The notes beneath the pieces were generated by a model, which saw only the letters and a program-made list of their open reading frames with translations, did not search any database and was not told the DNA's origin. DNA of 64,000 bases, from positions 496,001 to 560,000 of the forward strand of contig UCHD01000001.1 of assembly GCA_900472175.1 (NCBI GenBank), read 5' to 3'. The position numbers and the translations under genes were made by a program. How positions within the stretch are numbered: the stretch's first letter is position 1; every line of letters begins with the position of its first letter. Positions 43,435-51,771 of the stretch are shown here, piece after piece. The DNA is from Hyphomicrobiales bacterium. Lineage in GTDB: Bacteria; Pseudomonadota; Alphaproteobacteria; Rhizobiales; Rhizobiaceae.

Positions 43435-44715
43435 TCAGGGCGCCGCCGTCGGAGCGGTGTCGTCCTCGATCAGATCGGCCGGCCGCACAGCCTGGTTCAT
43501 CGCGTTGACGGCCTCAGTCCCCGGTGTCGGCACGGTATTGGCCTGGAAGTCCGTCTTGGAAACGAGCCCGTCCGTATGGCCGCGCTGGGCAATGCGCCAA
43601 GCGGCATAGGCAGCGTAAAGTGCGAAATAGACGGCCAGAACCATGAACAGCGATGGCGGGCCAAAACGGTCCATCACCGGCCCCACCATCAGCGGGCCGG
43701 AAATGGTACCGATGCCATAGGTGATCATCATGCCGGAGGAGACCTCGACATATTCGTTCGGCCGGGCAAGGTCGTTGGCATGGGCGACATTCAGCGCATA
43801 GATCGGAAACAGAACTGAACCGACAAAAGCCGCGATGACATAGAGCACCAGCGGGCCGGAACCGACGAAGGCGACCATCGCAAGGCAGGAGATAACGCCG
43901 ACGATACCGCAGCCGACCATGACAATGCGCCGGTCGATCCGGTCGGACGTTCGCCCGATCGGGATTTGCGAAATGGCGCTGCCAGCAAGAAGGGCAGCCA
44001 GCAGTGTTGCGCCTTCGGCGGTGGACAGGCCAATCTTCTGGGTAAAGACGCCGCCGAGATTGAGCCAGGCGCCTGACATGGCGCCAGCGAGAAACGCGCC
44101 GACGACGGCGACCGGCGAGCGGCGATAGAGCCCCGGCACATCGAACTTGGCCTGTGACGGCGGGGCAGGCATCGCGGACGAGGACAGCGCCGTTGGCAAC
44201 AGCGCCAGCGAGAACAGCACGCCACACAGAATGAACAGCGACGAATTCGTCGGATCGCCAAGCGGCACCAGATATTGCCCGCCGATGGTGCCGACCATGG
44301 TGGTGATCAGATAGAGCGAAAACAGCATGCCGCGGTTTTCATTGGTCACCCGTTCGTTCAGCCAGCTTTCGATGACCAGATAGCTGCCTGAAATCGCAAA
44401 GCCGGAAATGGCGCGAAACAAGATCCAGGCCCGCCAGTCGACCACCAGCCCGCACATCAGAATGGCGATGCTGAGCAGCGTGATCAGCGCCGCAAACACC
44501 CGCACATGGCCGACGCGCAACACGAATTTCGGGGTGATGATGCAGGAGATCGTAAAGCCCAGCGTATAGCCGGTGGCGATCAGCGAAATGGTCAGCGTCG
44601 ACCAGCCCTCGGTCACCGACCGTACTGGCAAGACATAGCTCGCCAGCCCGAAGCCGACCATCATCAGCAGCGTCGAAAGCATCAGGCTGAACACGGATCT
44701 GAGGCTTGCCAGCAT
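43435..44715 (-). CDS. MFS transporter (YcaD-like)
   Basis: A 426-residue major facilitator with 12 membrane segments. The inter-segment motif is ISQIPIGRTSDRIDRR near the middle, and the first-half motif includes RAISGFAISGSYLVIESWLN, typical of the YcaD/Ycad-like group. I chose the ATG at 44715 (MLASLRSVFSLM), which has GGAG upstream; the frame stays open for 41 further residues with no membrane character. The C-terminal 35 residues are a hydrophilic tail. Substrate unknown. Confidence 0.9.
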   Translation of the reverse strand: MLASLRSVFSLMLSTLLMMVGFGLASYVLPVRSVTEGWSTLTISLIATGYTLGFTISCIITPKFVLRVGHVRVFAALITLLSIAILMCGLVVDWRAWILFRAISGFAISGSYLVIESWLNERVTNENRGMLFSLYLITTMVGTIGGQYLVPLGDPTNSSLFILCGVLFSLALLPTALSSSAMPAPPSQAKFDVPGLYRRSPVAVVGAFLAGAMSGAWLNLGGVFTQKIGLSTAEGATLLAALLAGSAISQIPIGRTSDRIDRRIVMVGCGIVGVISCLAMVAFVGSGPLVLYVIAAFVGSVLFPIYALNVAHANDLARPNEYVEVSSGMMITYGIGTISGPLMVGPVMDRFGPPSLFMVLAVYFALYAAYAAWRIAQRGHTDGLVSKTDFQANTVPTPGTEAVNAMNQAVRPADLIEDDTAPTAAP

Positions 44716-44940
44716 GAAGGCTCCGGGTACGGATCTGCCGGGTGCCTGTGACGCACAAGCCTCAGGAGAAACGCTGAAAATGTTGGAGCGGATTGCGCGC
44801 TTGAAAACCGGTGCCCGACACGCCGCTGTTGGAATCAAAGAACGAGTGTCGCTCTATCCAGTTTTGCTGACGCTGTCGATTGCGACAAGGCTTGGCGCAG
44901 AAGAGGAGATGTGGCCGCAGGGCGGCCGGAAGCTAGCGAT

Positions 44941-45087
44941 TTACTTCGGCAGGAAGGCGCTGACCGCATGACGGTCGGCATTGGCGGCCGGGGCTTCACG
45001 GCTCAAACGGCTATATTCGCCGGAGGCGCGCACGGCGGTGCCGATATCGGCGATCAGAACCCGGAGCGAGCGGATGGATGCTGTCAT
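44941..45087 (-). CDS. Tiny gene (48 aa) upstream of the MFS gene
   Basis: A 48-residue protein starting MTASIRSLRVLIADIGTAVR, with AAGGA eight bases before the ATG at 45087. It is a short amphipathic helix followed by a polar tail ending SAFLPK. It lies on the same strand as, and 69 bp after, the 58-residue small gene at 45157-45333, so the two may be one unit. Family unknown; the start loosely recalls DUF1127-type small proteins but lacks their Arg-rich core. Confidence 0.5.
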   Translation of the reverse strand: MTASIRSLRVLIADIGTAVRASGEYSRLSREAPAANADRHAVSAFLPK

Positions 45088-45156
45088 GATCGGATTCCTT
45101 TCATCTTGGCCTGTGATCCAGGCAGAGGCGGGCGCAGCTGCGCTGGCCATTAAAAA

Positions 45157-45333
45157 TCAACGCTGGACGAATTCCGCGAAAATCTGGGCTGGGCGTGTCT
45201 TGTGGCCGTAGCCTGCAGCGGTCATCTGTTCGTTGGCAGCCGAGCCGAAGCTGTTGAACGGCGTGCGCAGGGCAGAGCCGGCGTGGCGGAGCGTTTCAAA
45301 GCTCGAATGCAAAGGGCGAAAACGGGTCGTCAT
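45157..45333 (-). CDS. Tiny gene (58 aa), Phe/Arg-containing
   Basis: A 58-residue protein starting MTTRFRPLHSSFETLRHAGS and ending AEFVQR. The ATG at 45333 has only a loose AAGGAA upstream. It has no signal peptide or membrane segment and is rich in Phe, Arg and His. A perfect TTGCACTGCAA palindrome lies about 40 bp upstream. I do not recognise the family. The conserved-looking arrangement (palindrome, two tiny genes) suggests a regulated small-protein operon. Confidence 0.5.
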   Translation of the reverse strand: MTTRFRPLHSSFETLRHAGSALRTPFNSFGSAANEQMTAAGYGHKTRPAQIFAEFVQR

Positions 45334-45371
45334 GGTTCAATTCCTTATTCCAGTCCTCCCGTCGTTCTATA

Positions 45372-45382
45372 TTGCACTGCAA
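45372..45382. promoter_or_regulatory. Palindrome TTGCACTGCAA upstream of tiny genes
   Basis: A perfect 5-bp inverted repeat around one base, overlapping a possible minus-strand -10 (AATATA) with TTGCGG 17 bases upstream of it. It may be an operator for the two tiny genes downstream. The regulator is unknown; a LysR-type protein is possible. Confidence 0.3.
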
Positions 45383-45486
45383 CATCGATTCCGCAACGGA
45401 CGCGTTCGCGTTGCTGGTATGCGCAATCCGCATGGCTTTTTTCATCGTTTGTTCACAATTCAGGCAGGCGCCGGGTTGAGGCGCTC

Positions 45487-46365
45487 TTAACCACGAATCC
45501 GGGCGCGAAAGGCCAGCAGATCCTGCCAGGCGAGCCGTTTGCTGGCCGGGGCCGACGTCAGGTCCTGCGGGTGCAGGGTGGCCAGAGCCGGGACCGTGGT
45601 GTTGCCGATTTGAATGTCGCGCCATTCGCCCCGCATGTGATGGATCATCTCGTTGCCGCCGAAGAAGAAACGAGCGGCAAAATTGCCGAGGATCAACAGG
45701 TGGCGCGGTTCGCTGAGCGCGATCTGCCGCTCGATGAATGGGCGGCAGATATCGGTTTCGCGCGGCGAGGGGGGGCGGTTTCCCGGCGGCCGCCACGGAA
45801 TGACATTGGTCAAAAGCACGGATGTCCGGTCGAGCCCGATTGCGGCCAGCATGCGTTCGAGCATCTGGCCCTGCTTGCCCGAAAATGGAACGCCCTCGCG
45901 GTCGTCGTCGCCGTTTGGCACCGGGCCGATCACCAGAATGCCGGACGCGGGGTTGCCGTCGGCAAACACCATGTTGCGAGCGCTGTTGCGCAGATTGCAG
46001 CCGGAAAAGGCTTCCATGGCGCTCTTGAGTTCATCAAGGGAGCGAGCAGATTCAGCCGCAAACCGGGCTTCGGCGATGGCCTGCTCGTCGGGAATGGCCA
46101 TTTGCGGTGTGGCGGCGGGAGCCTTGCCAGTAGCGCGATTGCCGTTCTCACGGGCGGCTGGCGCGGTGGGTGCATCGTTCCGTTCGGAGTTTTGCGCTCG
46201 CTGCATGGCTTGCGAGGCGCTATTGCCGCGCGCCGCCTTCGCTTCGGCAAATTCGGCGAACCGGTCGACCGGGTCGTCTTCCAGCATCCATTCGACCCCG
46301 GCTTCCGCATGAAAATGCAGTAGGGCGGCAAGTTCGGCCGGACTCATGGTGTCGCAGGAGATCAT
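45487..46365 (-). CDS. Uracil-DNA glycosylase family protein
   Basis: A 292-residue DNA repair glycosylase of the family 4/5-like group. Motif 1 appears as ILVIGPVPNGDDDREGVPFSG followed by GKQGQMLERMLAAIGL. The second catalytic-site motif is near the C-terminus as LATLHPQDL, with the conserved His. Cys in SGCNLRNSARNMVF starts the likely Fe-S region. I take the ATG at 46365; the ATG at 46347 (MSPAELAALL) is also possible. An upstream extension would translate a palindromic repeat and is rejected. The first 100 residues are a variable linker. Confidence 0.88.
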   Translation of the reverse strand: MISCDTMSPAELAALLHFHAEAGVEWMLEDDPVDRFAEFAEAKAARGNSASQAMQRAQNSERNDAPTAPAARENGNRATGKAPAATPQMAIPDEQAIAEARFAAESARSLDELKSAMEAFSGCNLRNSARNMVFADGNPASGILVIGPVPNGDDDREGVPFSGKQGQMLERMLAAIGLDRTSVLLTNVIPWRPPGNRPPSPRETDICRPFIERQIALSEPRHLLILGNFAARFFFGGNEMIHHMRGEWRDIQIGNTTVPALATLHPQDLTSAPASKRLAWQDLLAFRARIRG

Positions 46366-46451
46366 GGTCTGCTTGTACAGAAGGGGGGGCGGGCAGGAAA
46401 GGCCATCGCGGACGCAATATGGATTTATGCCGGCGAAAGAGCGGCAGTCTC

Positions 46452-46581
46452 CCTCTTCTCCCCAGCGGGGAGAAGTGTCGAGCAAAGCGAGACGATGAGG
46501 GGGCGGTTCGGCACGTCCCGCGTGTTTGGCTCCCGCTCATCCGGCCCCTTGGGCCACCTTCTCCCCGCGGGGGAGAAGAGG
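46452..46581. repeat. Palindromic repeat, type A, inverted pair
   Basis: A type A unit at about 46532-46581 (CGCTCATCCGGCCCC, GGGCCACCTTCTCCCC, GGGGAGAAGAGG) faces a diverged inverted copy at about 46452-46503. It lies between the uracil-DNA glycosylase and Hsp70 genes. The same element occurs at 4936 and within the gene at 17679. Confidence 0.75.
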
Positions 46582-46590
46582 AAGTACCAA

Positions 46591-47889
46591 TCACGCCGCC
46601 ATTGCCGTCCAGCGTTCGATATCGTCGCGCTCGCCAATCAGTGCCAGTCCATGGGCGATCGAGAGAAGCTCTCCGCCGCTTTCGATCCGGTCACCGGCAA
46701 ACCGGTCTTCAAAGATACGCCGGATGGCCGGCACGAACGAAGTGCCGCCGGTCAAAAACACCTTGTCGATGCCATCAGCCGGCGTGTTGGTGGTGACCAG
46801 CACCTCGTCCAACGCTTCCTCGATGCGGGCAAGGTCCGGTGCGATCCAGCTTTCGAAATCGCTGCGGCGCACGGTCTGGCGGCTCTTTTCGCCGAGCGGC
46901 TTGAAGAAAAATTCGGTCTCTTCCTCATGGGACAGCCGCATCTTTGTGGCTGAGATCGCCTGATAAAGCGGATAGCCCTCGTCGTGGTCGACGAGATCGA
47001 CAAAGGCTTCGAGCTTTTCCGGTTCAACGGCCGAGCGCACCAGCTGCTTCAGGTCGGTGAAATCCTTCAGCGTCTTGAAGATCGACAATTGGTTCCAGCG
47101 GCCGAAATTGGCATAGTAGCTGGAAGGCACGTCGAGCAGCTTGTCGAAACTCTTGAACTGGCTGCCCTTGCCGATCAGCGGCGAAACCACCGTGTCGATG
47201 ATGCGGAAGTCGAAATGATCGCCGGCGACGCCGACGCCGGAATGGCCAACCGGAACCGCCGTCATTTTGCCGGCATGGCTTTCGAAACGGATGATCGAAT
47301 AGTCGGTGGTGCCGCCGCCGAAATCGGCCACCAGCACGGTCGCATCCTTCTTCAGGTTCTGGGCAAAGTAAAACGCCGCCGCCACCGGCTCGTAGACATA
47401 GTGGACTTCGGGAAAATCGAACGACGACAGCGCGCGGTCATAGCGTTCGAGCGCCAGGTTTTCGTCCGGGCTGGTTCCGGCAAAACGAACCGGCCGGCCG
47501 ACGACGATGCGCTTGTACTCCTGCTGCCAGCCATCGCCGGCATAGTCGGCAATCCGGGCAAGGAAGGACCGCATCAGGTCTTCAAAGCTGTTGCGTCGGG
47601 CAAAGATCAGCGTGCCCTGAAACAGCGGGCTGGCGGCAAAGGTCTTGATCGATTGCAGGAAGCGCGCCTCGCCAGGGTTATCGATGAACTGCTGGATCGC
47701 CGCCTGTCCCGCCTCTATGCTGACTGCGGCTGCACCCAGCTGCGCATGCTTCATGAACGATAGCGCGGTGCGCATCGAATCGGTGGTGCCGGCCCTGCTT
47801 GAGAAGCTGAGCGACTCTGTCGTGTCGCCCTTGGAGGCGGCGAGCACCGAATTGGTCGTGCCGAAATCGAAGCCGAGTGCCTTGGCCAT
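46591..47889 (-). CDS. Short Hsp70-family protein (YegD-like)
   Basis: A 432-residue Hsp70-like ATPase. It starts MAKALGFDFGTTNSVLAA, the phosphate-1 motif of the actin/Hsp70 fold, and has VLVADFGGGTTDYSIIRFE (phosphate 2) and KVFLTGGTSFVPAIRRIFE (adenosine motif). It ends soon after the nucleotide-binding domain, so the peptide-binding and lid domains of DnaK are missing, as in YegD. GGAGA lies five bases before the ATG at 47889. The biological client is unknown. Confidence 0.9.
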   Translation of the reverse strand: MAKALGFDFGTTNSVLAASKGDTTESLSFSSRAGTTDSMRTALSFMKHAQLGAAAVSIEAGQAAIQQFIDNPGEARFLQSIKTFAASPLFQGTLIFARRNSFEDLMRSFLARIADYAGDGWQQEYKRIVVGRPVRFAGTSPDENLALERYDRALSSFDFPEVHYVYEPVAAAFYFAQNLKKDATVLVADFGGGTTDYSIIRFESHAGKMTAVPVGHSGVGVAGDHFDFRIIDTVVSPLIGKGSQFKSFDKLLDVPSSYYANFGRWNQLSIFKTLKDFTDLKQLVRSAVEPEKLEAFVDLVDHDEGYPLYQAISATKMRLSHEEETEFFFKPLGEKSRQTVRRSDFESWIAPDLARIEEALDEVLVTTNTPADGIDKVFLTGGTSFVPAIRRIFEDRFAGDRIESGGELLSIAHGLALIGERDDIERWTAMAA

Positions 47890-48262
47890 GAAAGTCTCCG
47901 TCTTGGGTGTCCGCCAGCTGGCGGCAGAATCCGTCTCGCCTGCGCGCACGGCCTCGGAATGCCTTGCGGCAGCCGGTGTGCGGTTGATGGCGGAGGGCTT
48001 GGTTATTTGGAGGGCGCGTATTCGCATGGGTCGAAGGCCAAAGCAAGGCAAGATGAAAGGCCGGTAGTGGAAGACGCCTTTTTGTATTTTGACGTTTACG
48101 TTCACGTCATATATTTGTATCCTGCTGCATGACCTCATGCGCAAATGCGCTGGGCTGCCGTCGCAGACCGGCTCGACAAGTCCGGCCGTATTTGCCATGA
48201 CGGAGGTCAAGAATTGGGAACAAAACCGTGCAAAATAGCCGGGTGCGACTGGAGACGAAGAG
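47890..48262. other. Divergent promoter region of Hsp70-like and ETF-QO genes
   Basis: 373 bp between divergent genes, with no convincing protein gene although the minus frame stays open through it. It contains the operator-like sequence at 48090-48109. Nothing else stands out. Confidence 0.55.
48090..48109. promoter_or_regulatory. Palindromic operator-like TGACGT-N8-ACGTCA
   Basis: TGACGT (48090-48095) and ACGTCA (48104-48109) form an inverted repeat whose centre is TTACGTTC, so ACGT occurs three times. This resembles, from memory, MerR-family LiuR-type sites that control acyl-CoA and branched-chain amino acid oxidation, including ETF genes. It lies about 155 bp upstream of ETF-QO. The 10-mer ACGTTTACGT within it recurs at 58193-58202 on the other strand. 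Confidence 0.45.
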
Positions 48263-49927
48263 ATGACCGACCAACATGAGCTGCCCGAGCGCGAAAGCAT
48301 GGAATTCGACGTTGTTATCGTCGGCGCTGGGCCTGCAGGTTTGGCGGCGGCTATCCGTCTGAAGCAGGTCAATCCGGATCTGTCGGTCGTCGTTCTGGAA
48401 AAGGGCGCCGAAGTCGGTGCGCATATCCTGTCGGGCGCCGTGGTTGATCCGATCGGCATCGACCGTCTGCTGCCGGGCTGGCGCGAAGAGGAGGGGCATC
48501 CCTTCAAGACCGAAGTCAAGGACGACCAGTTCCTGCTGCTTGGTCCCGCCGGTTCGATCCGCTTGCCGAACTTTGCCATGCCGCCGCTGATGAATAATCA
48601 CGGCAATTACATCGTCTCGCTCGGCCTCGTCTGTCGGTGGCTGGCCGAAAAGGCAGAGGCGCTCGGTGTCGAAATCTATCCGGGCTTTGCTGCCACTGAA
48701 GTGCTTTACAACGATCAGGGCGCCGTCATCGGCGTCGCCACCGGCGATATGGGTGTCGAGAAAAACGGCGAGCCGGGTCCGAATTTTGCCCGCGGCATGG
48801 AACTGCTCGGCAAGTACACGCTGATCGGCGAAGGCGTGCGGGGGTCACTTGCCAAGCAGTTGATCTCGAAATTCGACCTGCAGAAAGACCGTGAGCCGCA
48901 AAAATTCGGCATCGGCATCAAGGAGCTCTGGCAGGTCAAGCCGGAAAACCACAAACAAGGCCTCGTCCAGCACTCGTTCGGCTGGCCGCTCGGCATGAAG
49001 ACGGGTGGCGGCTCGTTCCTCTATCACCTTGAGGACAATCTGGTCGCCGTCGGCTTCGTCGTGCACCTCAACTACAAGAACCCCTATCTCTATCCGTTCG
49101 AGGAATTCCAGCGCTTCAAGACGCATCCGGCCATCCGCGGGACCTTCGAAGGCGGCAAGCGGCTGACCTATGGCGCCCGCGCGATCACAGAAGGCGGCTA
49201 CCAGTCGGTGCCGAAGCTGACTTTCCCGGGCGGCGCGCTGATCGGCTGCTCGGCCGGTTTCGTTAACGTGCCGCGCATCAAGGGCAGCCACAATGCGGTG
49301 CTGTCGGGTATTCTTGCGGCCGAAAAGCTGTCGGATGCCATCGCGGCAGGACGCGCCAATGATGAAGTCATCGAGATCGAGAACGGCTGGCGCGACAGCG
49401 CCATTGGCCAGGACTTGAAGCGTGTCCGCAACGTCAAGCCGCTCTGGTCGAAGCTCGGCACGGCAGCCGGTGTGGCGCTTGGCGGGCTCGACATGTGGAC
49501 CAACACACTGTTCGGCTTCTCCTTCTTCGGTACGCTGAAGCACGGTAAGACCGACGCGCAATCGCTGGAACCGGCGTCGATGCACAAGAAGATCGACTAT
49601 CCGCGCCCCGATGGCGTGCTGACCTTCGACCGCCTGTCTTCGGTGTTCCTGTCGAACACCAATCACGAGGAAAACGAGCCGGTGCACCTGAAGGTCAAGG
49701 ACATGGCTCTGCAGAAATCGTCCGAGCACGATATCTATGCCGGCCCCTCGACCCGCTACTGTCCGGCCGGTGTCTACGAGTGGGTAGAAAAGGACGGGCA
49801 GGATGTCTACGTCATCAACGCCCAGAACTGCGTCCACTGCAAGACCTGCGACATCAAGGACCCCAACCAGAACATCAACTGGGTACCGCCACAGGGCGGT
49901 GAGGGGCCGGTCTATCCGAATATGTGA
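48263..49927 (+). CDS. Electron transfer flavoprotein-ubiquinone oxidoreductase
   Basis: A 554-residue membrane-associated flavoprotein passing electrons from ETF to ubiquinone, linking acyl-CoA and amino acid oxidation to respiration. The FAD site is DVVIVGAGPAGLAAAIRLK near 14-32. A ubiquinone-loop region includes SFGWPLGMKTGGGSFLYH. The C-terminal 4Fe-4S ligands are CPAGVYEW and NCVHCKTCDIKDPNQN, followed by WVPPQGGEGP. Length is normal. A strong terminator follows immediately. Confidence 0.96.
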   Translation: MTDQHELPERESMEFDVVIVGAGPAGLAAAIRLKQVNPDLSVVVLEKGAEVGAHILSGAVVDPIGIDRLLPGWREEEGHPFKTEVKDDQFLLLGPAGSIRLPNFAMPPLMNNHGNYIVSLGLVCRWLAEKAEALGVEIYPGFAATEVLYNDQGAVIGVATGDMGVEKNGEPGPNFARGMELLGKYTLIGEGVRGSLAKQLISKFDLQKDREPQKFGIGIKELWQVKPENHKQGLVQHSFGWPLGMKTGGGSFLYHLEDNLVAVGFVVHLNYKNPYLYPFEEFQRFKTHPAIRGTFEGGKRLTYGARAITEGGYQSVPKLTFPGGALIGCSAGFVNVPRIKGSHNAVLSGILAAEKLSDAIAAGRANDEVIEIENGWRDSAIGQDLKRVRNVKPLWSKLGTAAGVALGGLDMWTNTLFGFSFFGTLKHGKTDAQSLEPASMHKKIDYPRPDGVLTFDRLSSVFLSNTNHEENEPVHLKVKDMALQKSSEHDIYAGPSTRYCPAGVYEWVEKDGQDVYVINAQNCVHCKTCDIKDPNQNINWVPPQGGEGPVYPNM

Positions 49928-49952
49928 GGTGGGTGCCTCGATGGTATGAAAC

Positions 49953-49983
49953 GGGCGGCAGGCGAAAACCTGCCGCCCTTTTC
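49953..49983 (+). terminator. Intrinsic terminator of ETF-QO
   Basis: GGGCGGCAGG (49953-49962), loop CGAAAA, CCTGCCGCCC (49969-49978), then TTTTC. A perfect 10-bp GC stem with a U-run, 25 bp after the stop codon. Confidence 0.93.
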
Positions 49984-50006
49984 TATTGCGCACAATTTCA
50001 GCGCGC

Positions 50007-50024
50007 TTAACCAGCCATTAACCA
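50007..50024 (+). promoter_or_regulatory. Perfect CtrA-type site TTAA-N7-TTAACCAT
   Basis: TTAA (50007-50010), seven bases, TTAA (50018-50021), continuing as CCAT. This matches both the Caulobacter consensus TTAA-N7-TTAA and the rhizobial TTAACCAT half site. It lies about 50 bp upstream of the L,D-transpeptidase start, suggesting cell-cycle control of that cell-wall enzyme. Confidence 0.6.
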
Positions 50025-50073
50025 TGTTTTCCCTATTTTCGGTTGCATCAACCGGATCTTAAGGAAACACACG

Positions 50074-50691
50074 ATGTCGATCTCCCGCCGTGGCCTGCTG
50101 CTCGGCTTTTCCGCTCTCCTTGCCGGTTGCGCCACCAACGGACCGAACCATGCAGCCAACTATGCTGCAAAACCGGACGAAAAGTTTCCAATGCCGGCCA
50201 TGCCGCTGGAAAAGGTCAAGCCGGAACTGCGCCGCCAGCAGGTCGCCTATTCGACAAAATACGATAGCGGCACCATTGTCGTCGATACCCCGGCGCGGCG
50301 GCTCTACTACATTCTTGGCGACGGGCAGGCGATGCGCTACGGCATCGGCGTCGGCCGCAACGGCTATGCGCTGGCAGGGTCTGCCTATATCGGCCGCAAG
50401 ACCGAATGGCCATCGTGGACGCCGACCGACAACATGATCCGCCGAGATCCGGGCAAGAACCTGAAATATGCCGGCGGCGTTCCGGGCGGCCCGAACAATC
50501 CGCTCGGCGCTCGGGCGATCTATCTGTATCAGGGCGGCAATGACACGATGTTCCGCATCCATGGCACGACGCAGCCCTGGTCGATCGGGCAGGCGATGTC
50601 GAGCGGCTGCGTGCGCATGCTCAACCACGATGTTGTTGATCTCTACGAGCGCGCAATCGTCGGCGGCCGCGTCGTCGTTCTGCAGGCGTAA
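50074..50691 (+). CDS. L,D-transpeptidase lipoprotein (YkuD domain)
   Basis: A 205-residue envelope enzyme that makes 3-3 peptidoglycan cross-links or attaches proteins to the wall. The signal (SRRGLLLGFSALLAGC) has Arg-Arg and a lipobox, with Cys19 as lipid site. The YkuD catalytic motif is HGTTQPWSIGQAMSSGCVRM with His163 and Cys179. The start and substrate segment include GTIVVDTPARRLYYILGDG. Polar growth in Rhizobiaceae relies heavily on L,D-transpeptidases. A CtrA-type site lies just upstream and a terminator follows. Confidence 0.94.
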   Translation: MSISRRGLLLGFSALLAGCATNGPNHAANYAAKPDEKFPMPAMPLEKVKPELRRQQVAYSTKYDSGTIVVDTPARRLYYILGDGQAMRYGIGVGRNGYALAGSAYIGRKTEWPSWTPTDNMIRRDPGKNLKYAGGVPGGPNNPLGARAIYLYQGGNDTMFRIHGTTQPWSIGQAMSSGCVRMLNHDVVDLYERAIVGGRVVVLQA

Positions 50692-50731
50692 GCCAAGCCC
50701 AGGCAGATGGTGCAAGCATATTCAATTCGAA

Positions 50732-50765
50732 AAAGGCGCCGTGAGCTCAATGCTCCGGCGCCTTT
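50732..50765. terminator. Bidirectional terminator between L,D-transpeptidase and hydrolase
   Basis: AAAGGCGCCG (50732-50741) pairs with CGGCGCCTTT (50756-50765), 10 bp, loop 14 bases. On the minus strand the stem runs into TTTTT, and on the plus strand into TTTGCC. It serves two convergent genes. Confidence 0.8.
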
Positions 50766-50771
50766 GCCGTC

Positions 50772-51674
50772 TCATCCGCGCAGCCACTTTCGATCGACGA
50801 AATCAGCGATCAGTGGTGCGATCTCCGGCAGGCATTCTTCAAGCGCGAAGTGACCGGTGTCGAACAGATGCAGCTCCGCTTCCGGCACGTCGGCCAAAAA
50901 GGCACGGGCGCCCGCCTCGGTGAAGAATGGATCATTGCGGCCCCAGGCGATCAGTGTTGGCGGCTGGCTTTGGCGTAGCCATTGCTGCCACTCCGGATAG
51001 CGGACAAGATTGCTCTTGTAGTCGAAGGCAAGATCGAGCTGCGGCTGGCGGCGATCGGGCCGGTCGAGAAAATGCTGGTCCATCGTCCAGCCATCGGGCG
51101 CGACGAGTTCCGGTTGCGCCGTGCCGCCTTCATATTGGCCGCGGGTCATGTCCAGCGTCAGAAGATTGCGAACCTGCTCCACAGCGCCGTCGCCGGACGG
51201 GGCAAGAGCGATAAAGTCGCGGGCGCTATCCGAAAGTCCCTCCAGATAGGCATTGCCGTTCTGGACGATCAGCCCGGCGATCAACTCCGGCCGGCGGCTT
51301 GCCAGCCGAAACCCGACCGGGGCGCCGAAGTCGAAGGCGTAGAGCATGAAACGCTTGAGTGACAGTGCATCGACAAAGGTCTCGATCACAGTCGCCAGAC
51401 TGTCGAAGCTATAGGTAAATGTGCCGTTCTCGTTGGTGGAAGTGGGCGCTTCACTGTGGCCAAAGCCCGGATAGTCGGGGGCAATCAGCCGGTAGTGGCT
51501 GCCGAGAGCGTCCATCAACCGCCGGAACTGGTGCGACGAGGCGGGAAAGCCGTGCAACAGAAGGATGGTTGGTGCGTTCTTGCCCGTTTCCGGCAGGCTT
51601 TCCCGATAGAAGACGCGAACGCCATCGGCCTCGATAAAACGGTGGCGGATGGAGGGAATGCTGTGCAATGCCAT
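50772..51674 (-). CDS. Alpha/beta hydrolase with Asp nucleophile (epoxide hydrolase/dehalogenase-like)
   Basis: A 300-residue alpha/beta hydrolase. The oxyanion motif HGFPASSHQFR (41-51) and the DYPGFGHSE loop are typical of the epoxide hydrolase group. The nucleophile elbow reads YAFDFGAPVG with Asp115 in place of Ser, as in haloalkane dehalogenases and epoxide hydrolases. Likely acid and base residues are in WGRNDPFF and DTGHFALEE. I use the ATG at 51674; an ATG at 51686 adds four residues. It is divergent from a CGNR/ABATE-type gene. The substrate is unknown. Confidence 0.88.
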   Translation of the reverse strand: MALHSIPSIRHRFIEADGVRVFYRESLPETGKNAPTILLLHGFPASSHQFRRLMDALGSHYRLIAPDYPGFGHSEAPTSTNENGTFTYSFDSLATVIETFVDALSLKRFMLYAFDFGAPVGFRLASRRPELIAGLIVQNGNAYLEGLSDSARDFIALAPSGDGAVEQVRNLLTLDMTRGQYEGGTAQPELVAPDGWTMDQHFLDRPDRRQPQLDLAFDYKSNLVRYPEWQQWLRQSQPPTLIAWGRNDPFFTEAGARAFLADVPEAELHLFDTGHFALEECLPEIAPLIADFVDRKWLRG

Positions 51675-51698
51675 TTTAACACCCATAAAGTTTGAATT

Positions 51699-51754
51699 TA
51701 TACATTAAGTTTGCATCTGTGAAGCTAATGTGTCAATCGTAAAAATATACATTA
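51699..51754. promoter_or_regulatory. Direct repeats TATACATTA in the hydrolase/CGNR divergent promoter
   Basis: TATACATTA occurs at 51699-51707 and 51746-51754, 47 bp apart, in a strongly AT-rich stretch between two divergent genes. The repeats could be operators for a local regulator, the CGNR protein being the obvious candidate. Confidence 0.4.
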
Positions 51755-51771
51755 TAGACGAAAGGCTGAGC

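Noticed and set aside
46366..46485. Upstream extension of the uracil-DNA glycosylase frame
   Set aside because: It would translate the inverted type A repeat (SPRWGEEG pattern), with no domain there; the ATG at 46365 is adequate.
47890..48579. N-terminal extension of the Hsp70-like gene into the ETF-QO gene
   Set aside because: The Hsp70 domain starts at MAKALGFDFGTTN with a ribosome site at 47889; the extension overlaps the ETF-QO start.
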